A stretch of 55,030 nucleotides of DNA from a bacterium (lineage in GTDB: Bacteria > Patescibacteriota > Minisyncoccia > 1-14-0-10-42-19). Position 1 is the stretch's first letter; each line of letters opens with the position of its first letter. The stretch covers positions 1 through 55,030 of the forward strand of contig JAUYHD010000011.1 of assembly GCA_030690215.1 (NCBI GenBank), written 5' to 3'. The notes under the pieces are model-generated. The model did not search any database. It was given only the letters and a program-made list of their open reading frames with translations, and was not told the origin of the DNA. This document shows positions 17,654 through 27,377 of this stretch, one piece after another. Made by a program: the position numbers and the translations under genes.

Positions 17654-17696
17654 TACCAAAAAATAAAGACCGCGGAATGCGCGATCTTTTTATTTT

Positions 17697-18881
17697 TTAA
17701 CTAAGGAGTCTTTGAAATAAAAATTTACTGATATCAATAGAACTTTTTTCATATAAAGCAAGCTCCGATACGACTTCGCCGATTGCAGCAGAATGCTTAA
17801 AGCCATGCCCGGAACAAGGAGAGGCAACAATAATATTTGGATGATCTGGAAGAAAATCAATTATAAAATTTCTATCGGGAGTGATTGTATACAAACAAGA
17901 TACTGCTTTCAGGCATTTGCTCCTCAAAGCCGGAATGCGATTATAAACGCGCTCGCTATACATAATTTGAATTTCCTCGTCTGATACTCTTTTGTCTACA
18001 CTGTCTGGGTCCACAAACTGCTCGTATTGTTCAGAACCAATCTTAAGCCCTCCGTGTATCCCATCTATCGCGGGAAATCCATACATAGACCCCCTACCGA
18101 ATTCCCAAATAAAAATTGGGAAATTTTTAGGAAGAAATGATTGTGCTGATTTTTTTGATTTTTGTATATCAAACCACAAAAGTATTTGGCGAGATATACG
18201 AAAATAACGAGTAAATTCTTCACCAAGTATTTTTGATACCCATGCTCCCGCAGAGACAACAACCTTTTTCGCAATATAATTTCCCCCCGTCGTCTGCACA
18301 GTTACCATGTCATTGTTTAATTCGGTTTTAATAGCGAGAACTTTTTCGTTAAGAAAAATTTCTGCCCCTATTTCTTTTGCTAATCGTAATTGGACCTCAA
18401 CGCACCGCTCTGGCCGCAAAAATCCCGCCCCATATTCATAATACCCCTCTTCGTCGCCGACAAGATTAAATTGAGGAAAATAATTTCGTATTTCGTCGGT
18501 ATCAAGAAGCATATGCGGGATATTATGTTCTTTTGCCGTAGTAATTGTGTTCTGAAAAAATGTACTAATACCTTTTATACGGCGCAGGGAAGACCGACTG
18601 GACATTATTAATCCTCCGATTCTTTCAAAAAGTTCTGTCCCTGTGGTCCGTTCTAATTCTCGCCAAATTTCATTTGATCGTAAGACCAAAGGAACATACT
18701 CTGCCCCCTCTCCAAGCGCCTGACGAGTTATCCGAGTGTCTCCGTGCGTAGAACCAAAATGATGAGGAGGAGAAAATTGATCTATCCCAAGCACATCACA
18801 GCGTCTCTTCGCAAGTTGATACAAGGCAGCACTTCCCATGGCACCCAGACCCACGACAATAACATCAAATATTTTTTTCAT
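17697..18881 (-). CDS. FAD-dependent amine oxidase, monomeric sarcosine/pipecolate oxidase family
   Basis: MKKIFDVIVVGLGAMGSAALYQLAKRRCDVLGIDQFSPPHHFGSTHGDTRI; DAO-family fold motifs. Confidence 0.85.
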   Translation of the reverse strand: MKKIFDVIVVGLGAMGSAALYQLAKRRCDVLGIDQFSPPHHFGSTHGDTRITRQALGEGAEYVPLVLRSNEIWRELERTTGTELFERIGGLIMSSRSSLRRIKGISTFFQNTITTAKEHNIPHMLLDTDEIRNYFPQFNLVGDEEGYYEYGAGFLRPERCVEVQLRLAKEIGAEIFLNEKVLAIKTELNNDMVTVQTTGGNYIAKKVVVSAGAWVSKILGEEFTRYFRISRQILLWFDIQKSKKSAQSFLPKNFPIFIWEFGRGSMYGFPAIDGIHGGLKIGSEQYEQFVDPDSVDKRVSDEEIQIMYSERVYNRIPALRSKCLKAVSCLYTITPDRNFIIDFLPDHPNIIVASPCSGHGFKHSAAIGEVVSELALYEKSSIDISKFLFQRLLS

Positions 18882-18914
18882 TTTTTGCTCCTTTTCAATT
18901 TTCAATCCAAAAAC

Positions 18915-18943
18915 AAAATAGCGCTTTTGGATGGTATTGTCAA
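18915..18943 (-). promoter_or_regulatory. Sigma-70-like promoter of the FAD oxidase
   Basis: Minus strand TTGACA-17 nt-TATTTT. Confidence 0.7.
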
Positions 18944-18989
18944 TACAGACGTCTTTCGATATAGTGAGGGGCAAGAGGAGAAAAAATAA

Positions 18990-19169
18990 ATGAATAAAAG
19001 CATCCAACGGGAATTGGAACGGCTAGAAGATATCGGCGCAATAATAAAAATTGATGGAAATACAATAACGATATATCGGGGAGTCGTCCCTCAAGACATA
19101 GTGGAAGCATTCAAAAATCGCATCAAATCACATGATACGAAAAACGACATAGAGGTCATAATAAAATAA
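18990..19169 (+). CDS. Hypothetical 59-aa protein (below ORF-track cutoff)
   Basis: MNKSIQRELERLEDIGAIIKIDGNTITIYRGVVPQDIVEAFKNRIKSHDTKNDIEVIIK*; AGAGGAG upstream, terminator downstream. Confidence 0.55.
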   Translation: MNKSIQRELERLEDIGAIIKIDGNTITIYRGVVPQDIVEAFKNRIKSHDTKNDIEVIIK

Positions 19170-19197
19170 ACGGCATGCGTGCATGCCGTTTTTATAT
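19164..19197. terminator. Intrinsic terminator, possibly bidirectional
   Basis: ACGGCATGCGTGCATGCCGTTTTTAT. Confidence 0.65.
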
Positions 19198-19407
19198 CGG
19201 GAGATTCTCCAAATCTTTTTCTACTTCAAAATCCTCCTCCAACAGCTCTTCGGAGTATAGCTTGTCTCGCCCCGCATCAGCAGGGACGGATTTTTCTTCC
19301 TCGCCCGCCATAGCCCATTGCCCTTCCGAAGCCTCTGGCGAAGGAGGGTTGGCGAAGGCCGGTTCTATTTTTTCATTTTTTTGGTCTCGGGATTGCATAT
19401 TAAAAAA

Positions 19408-19833
19408 TTATTTATTTTTAAGAATTTCTTTAATCCTTTCGGATGTTATATCTACAGCCTCATCATACTTTTTCCAATTTTTTCCTAATTCTTTCGCAAG
19501 AAGCTTTTCAATCTTCAACGCAAAGAGATGTTCGCGGCGGTATGGGGACAATTTGAGAGAGGCGCCTCCTTTAAATCTTCTGAAGCGTCCTTTTGTCTTT
19601 TCGCGCTGGAACCATTCATCAAATTTTTTAATTTTTGGCTCCGGGATTCCTCTTCGTTGAGTAAGATACAATTCAATAAGTTCGTGCACCAAAATAAGAA
19701 AATTATAATCAGGATCTTTAAGGTCGGCACTAACAACATCCCAGCCGGTTTTTGTTTTATAGTAATCGCCAACGGTACAATATCTCATGTTACCCGGAGA
19801 TTGCACGATGAGTTTGTAGATTTTTTTTGACAT
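19408..19833 (-). CDS. Hypothetical protein with HELIE motif
   Basis: 141 aa ORF; LVHELIELYLTQRRGIPEP. Confidence 0.6.
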   Translation of the reverse strand: MSKKIYKLIVQSPGNMRYCTVGDYYKTKTGWDVVSADLKDPDYNFLILVHELIELYLTQRRGIPEPKIKKFDEWFQREKTKGRFRRFKGGASLKLSPYRREHLFALKIEKLLAKELGKNWKKYDEAVDITSERIKEILKNK

Positions 19834-19846
19834 ACGTATTATTTTT

Positions 19847-21985
19847 TTACTCCTCTTTCTTCATTCCGCGAGCTTCCTGGATTTGTTTTGCGATATTTGT
19901 AGGCACTTGCTGGTAATGGCTAAATTCCATTGTATAGGTGCCACGCCCTTGCGTCATAGAGCGAAGGTTTGTTACATAACCGAACATTTCTGAAAGCGGA
20001 ACTTTTGCATCCACTACTTTCAAGTTGTACCGGTCGGTCATACTCTCAATGGTCGCGCGTTTTGAAGAAAGATCGCCCGTCACATCTCCCAAAAAATTTT
20101 CAGGTGCCAACACCTCCACCTTCATAATCGGTTCAAGTAATACTGGTTTTGCACGGCGCGCCGCTTCTTGGAACGCCATGGAGCCCGCGATTTTGAAGGC
20201 GACTTCAGATGAGTCAACATCATGGTATGACCCGTCATACAAAGCGACTTTGATATCAACAATAGGAAAGCCCGCAACAACTCCGCGCGAGAGCGATTCT
20301 TTTACTCCTTTTTCAACCGCAGGAATATATTCTTGCGGAATAACCCCTCCCCTAATTTCGTTTACAAATTCAAAACCCTGCGCTGCCTCCAACGGTTCTA
20401 CGCGCAAACGCACATGCCCATATTGTCCCCGGCCTCCCGACTGCTTGATGTATTTTCCTTCCGCTTCTGCCTTTGCCGTGATCGTTTCGCGAAACGCCAC
20501 CTGCGGTTTGCCTGTATTTGCTTCTACTTTAAACTCACGACGCATACGGTCTACCAGCACTTCCAAGTGAAGCTCGCCCATTCCCGAAATAATGACATCA
20601 AGAGTTTCTTGATCGGTTTCCACGCGGAATGTCGGGTCTTCTTCAGACAATCGCTTGAGTGCTAAACCCATTTTTTCCTGGTCTGCTTTTGTTTTTGGCT
20701 CAATCCGGACAGATACCATCGGCTCCGGAAAATCTATTTTTTCAAGCACGATTGGATTATCGGGATCGCAAAGCGTATCCCCTGTTTTTGTATTTTTAAG
20801 CCCCACAATTGCGCCGATATCTCCCGCGTACATATCTTTTACCTCATCGCGCGAATTTGCATGAATCCGAAGAATGCGTCCAATGCGCTCTTTTGTATCT
20901 CCTATCGTGTTATATACATATGAGCCCGCCTCAAGCACACCCGAATACACGCGGAAAAATGTAAGCTGTCCTACATACGGATCACTTTGCAATTTGAACG
21001 CGAGGGCAGAGAATGGCTCGCTGTCGTCTGCTTTGCGTAAAAGTTTTTTCGATTCGTCTCCCGGCTCAAATCCTTCTACCGGAGGCAAATCTATTGGGGA
21101 CGGCAAATAATCAACAACGCCGTCCAACACCAATTGCACTGCTTTGTTTTTGAGCGCGGAACCCGCAAATACGGGAATCAATTTGTATGATAATGTCGCT
21201 CGGCGAAGAGCGGGACGAAGCTCCGGTTCGGTTATTTCTTTTCCTTCAAGGTATTTTTCGGTAAGAACATCATCGGTTTCTGCGATTTTTTCAACCATCT
21301 TTGTGCGCCATTCTTTTGCGTAGGACGCGAGGTTTTCGGGAATATCTTCTAGGCGGATTTTTTCTCCGTGTTCGCCGTCAAAATACACCGCTTTCATCCG
21401 CATCAGATCAATTATTCCTTTGTGGTCTTGTTCGTGCCCGATTGGAATTGTCACCGCCACCGCATTCGGTGTTAACCGTTCATAGATAGATGCCAGAGAT
21501 TTTTCAAATGACGCACCGGTGCGATCAAGCTTGTTTATAAAACAAACGCGGGGCACTTCAAATTTATCTGCCTGCCTCCATACCGTCTCTGATTGCGGCT
21601 CTACTCCCGCTACCCCATCAAACACAACAACCGCGCCATCCAACACGCGAAGCGAACGCTGCACCTCAACCGTAAAATCAATGTGGCCCGGAGTATCAAT
21701 AATATTTATTTTGTATTCGTTTTTTTTACGCTCGTCTACCTGCTCTGCCCCCAATCCTAAATAGGTAGGCACCCAAAATGCCGTGGTCGCAGCAGACGTA
21801 ATCGTAATCCCCCGTTCGCGCTCCTGTTCCATCCAGTCCATAACCGCCTGTCCTTCGTGTACCTCTCCGATTTTGTGCGAAATGCCTGTATAAAAAAGAA
21901 TCCGTTCGCTTACGGTTGTTTTTCCGGCATCAATGTGAGCAATAATACCGATATCTCGTATTCGTTCTATTGGGGTTTGGCGCAT
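19847..21985 (-). CDS. fusA: Elongation factor G
   Basis: [43 protein letters not shown], 712 aa. Confidence 0.98.
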   Translation of the reverse strand: MRQTPIERIRDIGIIAHIDAGKTTVSERILFYTGISHKIGEVHEGQAVMDWMEQERERGITITSAATTAFWVPTYLGLGAEQVDERKKNEYKINIIDTPGHIDFTVEVQRSLRVLDGAVVVFDGVAGVEPQSETVWRQADKFEVPRVCFINKLDRTGASFEKSLASIYERLTPNAVAVTIPIGHEQDHKGIIDLMRMKAVYFDGEHGEKIRLEDIPENLASYAKEWRTKMVEKIAETDDVLTEKYLEGKEITEPELRPALRRATLSYKLIPVFAGSALKNKAVQLVLDGVVDYLPSPIDLPPVEGFEPGDESKKLLRKADDSEPFSALAFKLQSDPYVGQLTFFRVYSGVLEAGSYVYNTIGDTKERIGRILRIHANSRDEVKDMYAGDIGAIVGLKNTKTGDTLCDPDNPIVLEKIDFPEPMVSVRIEPKTKADQEKMGLALKRLSEEDPTFRVETDQETLDVIISGMGELHLEVLVDRMRREFKVEANTGKPQVAFRETITAKAEAEGKYIKQSGGRGQYGHVRLRVEPLEAAQGFEFVNEIRGGVIPQEYIPAVEKGVKESLSRGVVAGFPIVDIKVALYDGSYHDVDSSEVAFKIAGSMAFQEAARRAKPVLLEPIMKVEVLAPENFLGDVTGDLSSKRATIESMTDRYNLKVVDAKVPLSEMFGYVTNLRSMTQGRGTYTMEFSHYQQVPTNIAKQIQEARGMKKEE

Positions 21986-22180
21986 AATAAATGGGAAATG
22001 AAAATATCAAAATAAGCACCTTATACTCGGCGTTGGGGGCAACGTATTTCTATAAATTTCGCGAAGCATATTTCTATGTATTTTCTGAAATGTATTGAAA
22101 TATGTAGAAATATATTGCCATTTTGCATTTTGATTTTTTAAATTTTGATTTTTGCATTTGACCGAGCGTAGCGAGGGAAC

Positions 22181-22669
22181 CTACCACGCAAAGTGCGCGA
22201 ATGCCTTGTTTGATTCAGCCATTCTATGCGTATCTTCTTTTTTCTTGTAGGCCGCACCTTCTTTTTTGGAAGCCGCGATAAGTTCATCAGCAAGAATACG
22301 CGCCATCGGCTTTCCTTTTGCCGAGCGCGCCACAAGCAACAGCCAGCGGATAGCAAGCGTGCGCCGCCGTTCCGGGCGTACTTCGCGCGGGACTTGGTAA
22401 TTCGCGCCACCAACACGGCGCGACCGCACCTCCATAACAGGCGAGAGGTTCTCCAGCGCCTGCTCAAATAGTTCTAAAGGATTTTTTATTTTCTTTTCCT
22501 TTTCCATTATTTCAAACGCGTCATAGATAACTTGGCGCGCGGTAGATTTTTTGCCGTCCCACATCAAAGAATTGATAAATTTCTCTACCAATGTTGAATC
22601 GTATTTCGGGTCTGCTTTTATTTCCGGTTTTTTTCGTAATGGTCTACGCATACTAATGTGTGATGCCAA
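22181..22669 (-). CDS. rpsG: 30S ribosomal protein S7
   Basis: SLMWDGKKSTARQVIYDAFE...VGGANYQVPREVRPERRRTLAIRWL. Confidence 0.96.
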   Translation of the reverse strand: MASHISMRRPLRKKPEIKADPKYDSTLVEKFINSLMWDGKKSTARQVIYDAFEIMEKEKKIKNPLELFEQALENLSPVMEVRSRRVGGANYQVPREVRPERRRTLAIRWLLLVARSAKGKPMARILADELIAASKKEGAAYKKKEDTHRMAESNKAFAHFAW

Positions 22670-22763
22670 TCTACCAATGAAATGCTAATCTACAAATTGC
22701 CAATCTGTATAATGAATTCGCAATGGGCATTATCGGCATAAAATTCGCATATTGGCATAATAT

Positions 22764-23183
22764 TTATTTTATTGCTTTTGGGCGTTTCGCGCCGTATTTA
22801 GATCGCCCCTGTCTTCGCGCAGATACACCCGACGCATCAAGGACACCGCGGACAATGTGATAGCGAACACCCGGCAAATCCTTTACCCTGCCCCCACGAA
22901 TAAGAACGATTGAGTGTTCCTGCAAATTGTGCCCTTCTCCCGGAATATACGCGGTTACTTCCATGTTATTTGTGAGACGAACACGCGCAACTTTTCGAAG
23001 CGCGGAGTTCGGTTTTTTTGGCGTAACCGTTTTTACCTGAAGACACACCCCGCGCTTAAACGGCGAAGGAAAGTACGTCGGACTATTTTTCAAGACATTA
23101 AAACCGTGCTGCAACGCAACAGCTTTGGATTTTTTGTGGGATCGCTTACGCCCCTTTTTTACTAATTGATTGATTGTCGGCAT
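22764..23183 (-). CDS. rpsL: 30S ribosomal protein S12
   Basis: [13 protein letters not shown]...[17 protein letters not shown]...[35 protein letters not shown]. Confidence 0.97.
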   Translation of the reverse strand: MPTINQLVKKGRKRSHKKSKAVALQHGFNVLKNSPTYFPSPFKRGVCLQVKTVTPKKPNSALRKVARVRLTNNMEVTAYIPGEGHNLQEHSIVLIRGGRVKDLPGVRYHIVRGVLDASGVSARRQGRSKYGAKRPKAIK

Positions 23184-23218
23184 GCTGCATTATAAAAATT
23201 TTTCTCTTGATGCAAGCG

Positions 23219-23260
23219 CCCTGTTAGACAGCGAGCTCTGACGAGCCCTATCTAATGGGG
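23219..23260. mobile_element. Type C element, degenerate copy C3
   Basis: CCCTGTTAGACAGCGAGCTCTGACGAGCCCTATCTAATGGGG. Confidence 0.55.
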
Positions 23261-23320
23261 TTAAGATTTGATAATTACAGAGACACTGCTTTTAGCTCGT
23301 CTTCGTAAATCAATTCACTT

Positions 23321-23349
23321 AAGATACCAGATTGCCAAGAATCGGTCAA
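23321..23349 (-). promoter_or_regulatory. Sigma-70-like promoter of the rpsL operon
   Basis: Minus strand TTGACC-17 nt-TATCTT; -35 overlaps the C4 TSD. Confidence 0.55.
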
Positions 23350-23350
23350 A

Positions 23351-23391
23351 CCCCATTAGATAGAGCTCGCAAGCTCGCTCATCTAATGGGG
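23351..23391. mobile_element. Type C element, copy C4 (41 bp)
   Basis: CAAA-CCCCATTAGATAGAGCTCGCAAGCTCGCTCATCTAATGGGG-CAAA. Confidence 0.8.
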
Positions 23392-23411
23392 CAAACAGGA
23401 GATTCTTCTTG

Positions 23412-24668
23412 CTAGTTTTCTCCTGCAAGCACCCGTTTTACTTCATCTACAATCTGGGCGGGGGTACAATTTGTTTTAATGAGATAGAGAACCGCCCCCA
23501 TAGAAAGCCCTTTTTGCACCTCATGTCGCTGGGCAAGATTGGACAAAATAACTACCGGAATGGATTTTAGTTTTTTATCTCTTTTTAATTCTTCAAGCAC
23601 GCTGAAGCCGTCGCGTCCCGGTAAAAGCATATTCAGCAAGATAAGACTGGGGGCTGTTTTGAGCGCCTTTTGTATTCCTTCTTTGCCGTCTTTCGCAGAA
23701 ATAAAAGGAATGCCCTCCGCGCTAAAACGCTCTGCGATTAGTGTTTGCATGTTCATATCATCGTCTATGTATAAAATCGTTCCCGTACTTTTCGTTGTTT
23801 CTTTTTTTTCCTGCATACGCGCATGCCTTCCCTCCGGCACAGTTTGTTGATGTACGGCAGACTCTTCCGCTTTTGATTCGTTCCCGCTTACAAACGGCAA
23901 TCGGATAGTAACACTCGTTCCCTTCCCCTCTTCTGACGCGTAGACAATGCTCCCCTTGTGCATTTTTACAATTTCGCGCGCGGTAAACACTCCGAGCCCC
24001 GTTCCTTCCGCAATATGTTTTTTAGCGCCACCGGAACGGAAAAACTTTTCACCGATATGCGAAAGTTCATTTTTTGAAATACCTATACCCGTATCAGAAA
24101 CGACAATAACGACATCCTCATCCTCCATACGCCCGCTCACCTCTACAGCCCCGCCTTGCGCGTTGTAGATAACGGCGTTTTCTATAACATTCTCAAGCAC
24201 GCGACTCATTGCCTCACTATCAATAACAAGATCGGGCAGGCGCGAATCAATATTTTTTGAAAGCCGTATGCCGCGGTCTTCGGCAAGCGGCATAAGCTTG
24301 CCTACCGTTTCATCAAGAAACGCCGTCATATTCATACGACCAAAATGCAGTACAGTCCGTTTTGACTCAATGCGCGTCACATCCAACAGAGCATGCACAA
24401 AGCGGATCAGCTCTTCACTGCGCTGCGTTAACGCACGGAACATTTTTTTTTGCTCATCGGTAAACGACCCGTAATTTCCTTCCAAAAACTCCGTGAGAGT
24501 CCACTTCATGAGCGTGAGGGGCGTGCGCACATGATGCGACGCGATAGACAAAAATTCTGTTTTTGTTTCGTCTCTTTTTTTGATGCGCGCGCGGTCTACC
24601 AAAAGATACGCGATAACAATAATCAGCGCGCCCGCTATCCCAATAATCAATGGAATGGATATGAGCAT
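23412..24668 (-). CDS. Membrane histidine kinase fused to a receiver domain
   Basis: H-box SIASHHVRTPLTLMKW, N-box, GTGLGVFTAREI, C-terminal REC fold; phospho-acceptor position reads N. Confidence 0.88.
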   Translation of the reverse strand: MLISIPLIIGIAGALIIVIAYLLVDRARIKKRDETKTEFLSIASHHVRTPLTLMKWTLTEFLEGNYGSFTDEQKKMFRALTQRSEELIRFVHALLDVTRIESKRTVLHFGRMNMTAFLDETVGKLMPLAEDRGIRLSKNIDSRLPDLVIDSEAMSRVLENVIENAVIYNAQGGAVEVSGRMEDEDVVIVVSDTGIGISKNELSHIGEKFFRSGGAKKHIAEGTGLGVFTAREIVKMHKGSIVYASEEGKGTSVTIRLPFVSGNESKAEESAVHQQTVPEGRHARMQEKKETTKSTGTILYIDDDMNMQTLIAERFSAEGIPFISAKDGKEGIQKALKTAPSLILLNMLLPGRDGFSVLEELKRDKKLKSIPVVILSNLAQRHEVQKGLSMGAVLYLIKTNCTPAQIVDEVKRVLAGEN

Positions 24669-24677
24669 AGCTTCTTT

Positions 24678-25304
24678 TTAAAAAAGACTAGCGGTGGGCA
24701 TTCCCGTTATAAGAGAAAATAAAAACGAAACAATCGGGAAGATAAGACGCCAAAAAAAGAAAATAAAGAGCAACACAAGAAAAAATCCGTAGCGTTCAAG
24801 AAATTGCTGCACGTGCATCCAGCGATATGGCAAGACCGCAAATAATATTTTTGAACCGTCTAAGGGCGGAATGGGAACAAGATTAAAAATCGCAAGAATG
24901 ACATTGATGAATACGATATAAAAGAGCACCTGCACAAACACCTCCGGCAACGAAAGCATATCTGCCATGCGGATTATAATTCCAAAAAAAACCGCCATAA
25001 TGATATTGGCTAAAGGACCCGCAGCCCCCACTATCGCTGGACCCCATTTCTGGTTTGAAAGATTATACGGATTGAACGGAACCGGCTTTGCCCATGCGAT
25101 AATAAACCCCCCAAAAAATGCGAGCACAAATGGAACGAGAATAGAACCGATAGGATCAATATGAGGAATCGGATTGAGAGTCAGGCGGCCCTGATATTTT
25201 GCTGTAGGATCGCCCAAAAGCAACGCGGCATATCCATGAGAAAATTCGTGGACGACCGCAGACATAATGACGATCGCTATGATAAAAACAATATCAATAG
25301 ACAT
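24678..25304 (-). CDS. Site-2 protease family (M50) metalloprotease
   Basis: VVHEFSHGYAALLLGDPTAKYQGRLTLNPIPHIDPIGS; NLVPIPPLDGSKIL. Confidence 0.9.
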   Translation of the reverse strand: MSIDIVFIIAIVIMSAVVHEFSHGYAALLLGDPTAKYQGRLTLNPIPHIDPIGSILVPFVLAFFGGFIIAWAKPVPFNPYNLSNQKWGPAIVGAAGPLANIIMAVFFGIIIRMADMLSLPEVFVQVLFYIVFINVILAIFNLVPIPPLDGSKILFAVLPYRWMHVQQFLERYGFFLVLLFIFFFWRLIFPIVSFLFSLITGMPTASLF

Positions 25305-25354
25305 ATTATTATAACCATGGTAACATAGAACATACTTAATTTCGATACATTCGT

Positions 25355-25561
25355 ATGACAACATGTCCTATATGCGGGAAGGGTTCGCGCATGGGCGGAA
25401 AACGAAATCTCCTCCGCGGAAAATATAATCCAACGAAACACGTGCGTAAATATCCGAATCTCCAGTGGGCACGACTCCCGAACGGAAAACGGATAAAAAT
25501 CTGCACTACCTGTCTTAAGGGCAACCGCCATCTTAAACAAAAAGCAGTTCCGACAAAATAG
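25355..25561 (+). CDS. rpmB: 50S ribosomal protein L28 (CxxC form)
   Basis: MTTCPICGKGSRMGGKRNLLRGKYNPTKHVRKYPNLQWARL...KICTTCLK. Confidence 0.9.
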   Translation: MTTCPICGKGSRMGGKRNLLRGKYNPTKHVRKYPNLQWARLPNGKRIKICTTCLKGNRHLKQKAVPTK

Positions 25562-25576
25562 GAACTGCTTTTTGTG
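25540..25576 (+). terminator. Intrinsic terminator of rpmB
   Basis: AAAAAGCAGTTCCGACAAAATAGGAACTGCTTTTTG. Confidence 0.7.
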
Positions 25577-25613
25577 TGCGCTGAACTGCTCACACAATGT
25601 GTAAGCAGTTCAC

Positions 25614-26864
25614 TTACACGAGAAAAATAGCTGCGAGACCCAAGAATACAAGAAAGCCGAGCACATCGGTCGCTGTTGTAATAAAAATAGTCGCGGATGA
25701 TGCGGGGTCTTTGCCTAATCGCTTCATGACAAGCGGAACAAGTGTTCCGAAGAATGCAGCAACCAAAAGATTAATGATCATAGCGCTTGCTAAAATAAGC
25801 GCAATTTTTATATCTTTATTTACAAAAAAGACAACTACGGCAACAAGTACTCCATTAATAACGCCGTTTATAAATCCGCTTATAAGCTCGCTTCGCAATG
25901 TCCGCCAGACGTGAGAAATGTCAATTTGACGAAGCGAAATGCCCCGCACCAATACTGCAAGCGTTTGCGTTGCCGCGTTCCCGCCCATACCCGCAACAAT
26001 CGGCATATAGACTGCAAGCAAAATATATTTGGACACTGTGGCATCAAAAATCCCGACAGTGAACGCCGCAAGAAACGCTGTTGCCAGGTTTACGATGAGC
26101 CACTTATACCGATATCGGATTTTCCGCCGAGCAGAATCAAATACACCCTCCTCATCCGAGACACCCGCAAAATCATACAAAGATTTTGATTCCTGTTCAT
26201 GCATAAGACGCAACACGTCATCGGAATAGATAATGCCCAGCGCATTATTGTCTTCGCCAAAAACAACTATTTTATTGTGCGGGTGCGTGCGGAATTTTTT
26301 AAATACTTCATCATGGCTTGCCGAGTAGTGGATAGTTTCAATCTTTCGCACGTGCTTCTGTACCTTCTCCCCCGGCCGCGAAAATCCCAGCTCATGCCCG
26401 GGCAAATACCCAAGCATCTTCCCTTCACGAAATACCACAATTGCCGGAAGCCGACCGGTCCGTTTTTCATGGACCTTGAACCGCTTTGCAACATTTGCGA
26501 CAGTGTCATTTGCGTCAACGTTAATGTAATCAAGATTCATAAGACCGCCTGCCGTTTCTGGGTCAAACTGCAAGAGCACCGCCAAACTATTCTTCATTTC
26601 TTCAGCCATTTCATGCAAAAGCGCTTCCTGTTTACGCTTCGGGAATATCTGAAGGATATCTGTCGCTTCATCCGGATCCAATTGTTCAAGAACTGCGATA
26701 ACTTCTTCCTTTTCAAGCCGGCTGAGAAGGTCGTACTGGACATGCCGTCCTAACCGCAAAAGAACTTCGGATTGAAGCTTTGGTTTGAGCATACGGAACG
26801 TGTCAGCGCGATGCTCGTGTTCGTATGCTATCTTTTGTACAAATTTTTGTACGGTCTGCGGCAT
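25614..26864 (-). CDS. mgtE: Magnesium transporter MgtE
   Basis: MgtE_N-like repeats, CBS region, GNAATQTLAVLVRGI, PxV membrane domain. Confidence 0.92.
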   Translation of the reverse strand: MPQTVQKFVQKIAYEHEHRADTFRMLKPKLQSEVLLRLGRHVQYDLLSRLEKEEVIAVLEQLDPDEATDILQIFPKRKQEALLHEMAEEMKNSLAVLLQFDPETAGGLMNLDYINVDANDTVANVAKRFKVHEKRTGRLPAIVVFREGKMLGYLPGHELGFSRPGEKVQKHVRKIETIHYSASHDEVFKKFRTHPHNKIVVFGEDNNALGIIYSDDVLRLMHEQESKSLYDFAGVSDEEGVFDSARRKIRYRYKWLIVNLATAFLAAFTVGIFDATVSKYILLAVYMPIVAGMGGNAATQTLAVLVRGISLRQIDISHVWRTLRSELISGFINGVINGVLVAVVVFFVNKDIKIALILASAMIINLLVAAFFGTLVPLVMKRLGKDPASSATIFITTATDVLGFLVFLGLAAIFLV

Positions 26865-26944
26865 GCTAAAAAACGCGATATAAATATATCTTTATTCTAC
26901 ACGAAAGCGTATTGTCCGCATAAAAATCGGGAAAACCCGGTCTA

Positions 26945-26975
26945 CCCCAGTAGAAGAGCAGAGCTCTCTACGGGG
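26945..26975. repeat. CCCC/GGGG-capped palindrome, candidate type C relative
   Basis: CCCCAGTAGAAGAGCAGAGCTCTCTACGGGG. Confidence 0.5.
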
Positions 26976-26991
26976 CAGGCATGCACCTTTA

Positions 26992-27100
26992 CCCCGCACT
27001 AAAATTTTTGGTCGGGGTGGGGAGAATCGAACTCCCACTACAAGACCCCCAGCCTTGCGTACTACCACTATACTACACCCCGAAAATTTTTAGTGCGGGG
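26992..27100. repeat. Inverted repeat enclosing tRNA-Pro
   Basis: CCCCGCACTAAAATTTT (26992-27008) and AAAATTTTTAGTGCGGGG (27083-27100). Confidence 0.85.
27009..27082 (-). tRNA. tRNA-Pro(GGG), CCA encoded
   Basis: CGGGGTG/CACCCCG acceptor; CAAGG-CTGGGGG-TCTTG anticodon arm; GGGAGTTCGATTCTCCC T arm. Confidence 0.93.
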
Positions 27101-27134
27101 CCATGCATGCGTACTACCGGTATACTACACCCCG
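27101..27134 (-). pseudogene. tRNA-Pro 5' fragment
   Basis: CGGGGTGTAGTATACCGGTAGTACGCATGCATGG, then breaks. Confidence 0.75.
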
Positions 27135-27220
27135 ACCAAAGTTTTTAAAAAGCCAGAGATTGCTCTTAATCTATAAAATAAAGAAGCAATCTCGTAAAAT
27201 ATAAAGACCTTTATATTTTA

Positions 27221-27257
27221 CCCCCATGCGTGCATAATGCCGTTATACCACATCCCG
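27221..27257 (-). pseudogene. tRNA-Pro-like 5' fragment ending at the anticodon loop
   Basis: CGGGATGTGGTATAACGGCATTATGCACGCATGGGGG, followed by palindrome TAAAATATAAAGGTCTTTATATTTTA. Confidence 0.65.
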
Positions 27258-27377
27258 AAAACATCTTTACCGTATCATAAAAAAAACAGCTCTTCTAGAG
27301 AGCTGTTCGTGCTTTTTATTATCTGCCCGCAGCCGCCCATGGCGAGCCTCGCTTCTGGCGGGAATGCGGTATGCAGA

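Noticed and set aside
25277-25597. Minus-strand ORFs over rpmB
   Set aside because: Plus-strand L28 is clear with zinc-ribbon cysteines; the antisense ORFs are shadows
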